Source: Chaetoderma sp. LZ-2023a (lineage: Eukaryota > Mollusca > Caudofoveata > Chaetodermatida > Chaetodermatidae). Taken from it: 64,000 bases of DNA. Location: positions 61,730,369 through 61,794,368 of the forward strand of contig CM067370.1 in assembly GCA_034401795.1 (NCBI GenBank). Direction: 5' to 3'. This document shows, one piece after another, positions 63,210-64,000 of this stretch. Each line of letters begins with the position of its first letter. Positions within the stretch are counted from its first letter, which is position 1. The notes beneath the pieces were generated by a model, which was not told the origin of the DNA, did no database searches, and saw only the letters and a program-made list of their open reading frames with translations. Made by a program: the position numbers and the translations under genes.

Positions 63210-64000
63210 ACAAGAGGCCCAAAGGGCCTGTGTCGCTCCCCTGGAATATATGCATTTCAACAAGAAAGGCCATTGGTTATAAGTAGACCCCTAAGTTGAC
63301 CAGAATTGTAACATGAATACAATGGCCATGTTTCTTTACAATTCAACTGCAATTGATCAATTAATGGCCCTTAGTCCCTAATCATATCTCGCAAATTTCA
63401 ACCAGATCTGTTCAGCGGTTCTGGAGAAGTCGTTTTCATGAAAACTAGGTCATCCAAGATGGTTGCCAAACCATTTGGCCAATCAAGTTTCCTTGAACAA
63501 ACTTGGTTCAGCTCTTGCTCTAGATAATATTTCATGAGTTTTGAATCAATCTCCCAAGTGGTTTCGGATAAGAACATTTTTAGATGTTTCTAAAGATTGG
63601 CCAAAATTCAAGATGATCGCTGGCCAACGTGGCCAACCGGCTTGCTTTGAACAAACTTAGATCCATATGCCATAAGGATACATCCTGCAAAATATACTTG
63701 AAATCGGCCTAGTGGTTCTCGAGAAGACATTTTATATTTCCCATTGCTTTACTATGGTAGTTTTGGTGGGAAAAAGATTCAAGATGGCCCCGAAAACATT
63801 TATCCGACAGTTTCGAAAATGACAAATTTGAAATCAGAATACACAAAAACCTATATAAAATTGATTTCGGCTTCAAAATCCATCAAATAAAAAAAATCCA
63901 AAATGCCCTAAGGATGCCTCCTGCCAAATATAATTTTAATCGGCCCAGCAGTTCTTGAGAAGTCGTTTAAAGGAACAGTTGACGGATGATGGATGGATGA
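63210..64000. repeat. Mollusc-type interspersed repeat
   Basis: Starts near 'caagaggcccaaagggcctg' and 'tgtcgctcccctgg' and continues with 'cggttctggagaagtcg' and 'agttcttgagaagtcgttt'. It ends with 'gacggatgatggatggatga' at the window edge. This composition is familiar from many bivalve and gastropod genomes; runs out of the window. Confidence 0.6.

Larger units (their letters stand above)
62001..64000. other. Upstream intron or flank with repeats
   Basis: Contains two copies of a dispersed repeat (about 62,285-62,345, 'ggcaacaacagcttccag', and 62,875-62,990), the 45-bp minisatellite, and a long mollusc-type interspersed repeat from about 63,210 to the window end. No exon supported. Confidence 0.5.

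Overview
The window looks like nuclear DNA of an invertebrate animal, most probably a mollusc. The evidence is spliced coding exons, a dense load of retroelements, and short interspersed repeats of kinds I associate with bivalve and gastropod genomes (for example the GGCCCAAAGGGCC-type repeat near 63,220 and the 'gacctttggcccaacatcaatagg' type near 27,290). The species is not identifiable from the sequence alone.

Three exons of one minus-strand host gene can be read: 61,883-62,000, 61,441-61,535 and 9,241-11,284. Their translation and splice phases fit HPS4, a BLOC-3 subunit. Upstream and downstream exons lie outside the window or were not found. The last two exons are separated by one intron of about 50 kb (11,285-61,440), and about 42 kb of that intron is tyrosine-recombinase (DIRS1-like) retrotransposon.

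The intron holds six copies of one DIRS family, all on the minus strand, sense to the host gene. E1 (11,508-25,527) contains nested E2 (17,747-24,724). E3 (27,997-35,036) stands alone. E4 (39,604-60,468), the most decayed, contains nested E5 (42,417-49,467) and E6 (52,906-59,934). Without its inserts each element is about 6.8-7.05 kb. In element sense (right to left) the order is: 5' inverted terminal repeat with an NRF-1-type palindrome, a 17-codon leader exon, a roughly 763-nt intron, gag with an N-terminal cysteine cluster, RT-RNase H-methyltransferase-like ORF, tyrosine recombinase ORF, 3' UTR, internal complementary region (ICR), 3' inverted terminal repeat. E5 has every part open and is the best candidate for an active copy. 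The others carry specific lesions: a nonsense codon in E1 and E6 RT, a 14-nt deletion in E3 RT, an in-frame RT deletion in E2, and many indels in E4.

Left of the host gene, 2,022-6,240 is an older, internally deleted element of a different DIRS lineage, with the end of another copy at 1-77 and a decayed non-LTR reverse transcriptase between them (885-2,004). The remaining stretches (6,241-9,240, 25,528-27,996, 35,037-39,603, 60,469-61,440, 62,001-64,000) are AT-rich intronic or flanking DNA with short interspersed repeats, tRNA-like SINE fragments, palindromic hairpins and a 45-bp minisatellite.

The most notable signals are: a conserved spliced gag leader in all six copies; a poly(A) signal that appears where the two element ends are joined in the ICR; promoter-type palindromes and U1-type donor sites in the terminal repeats; and a host splice acceptor that appears to lack one base.
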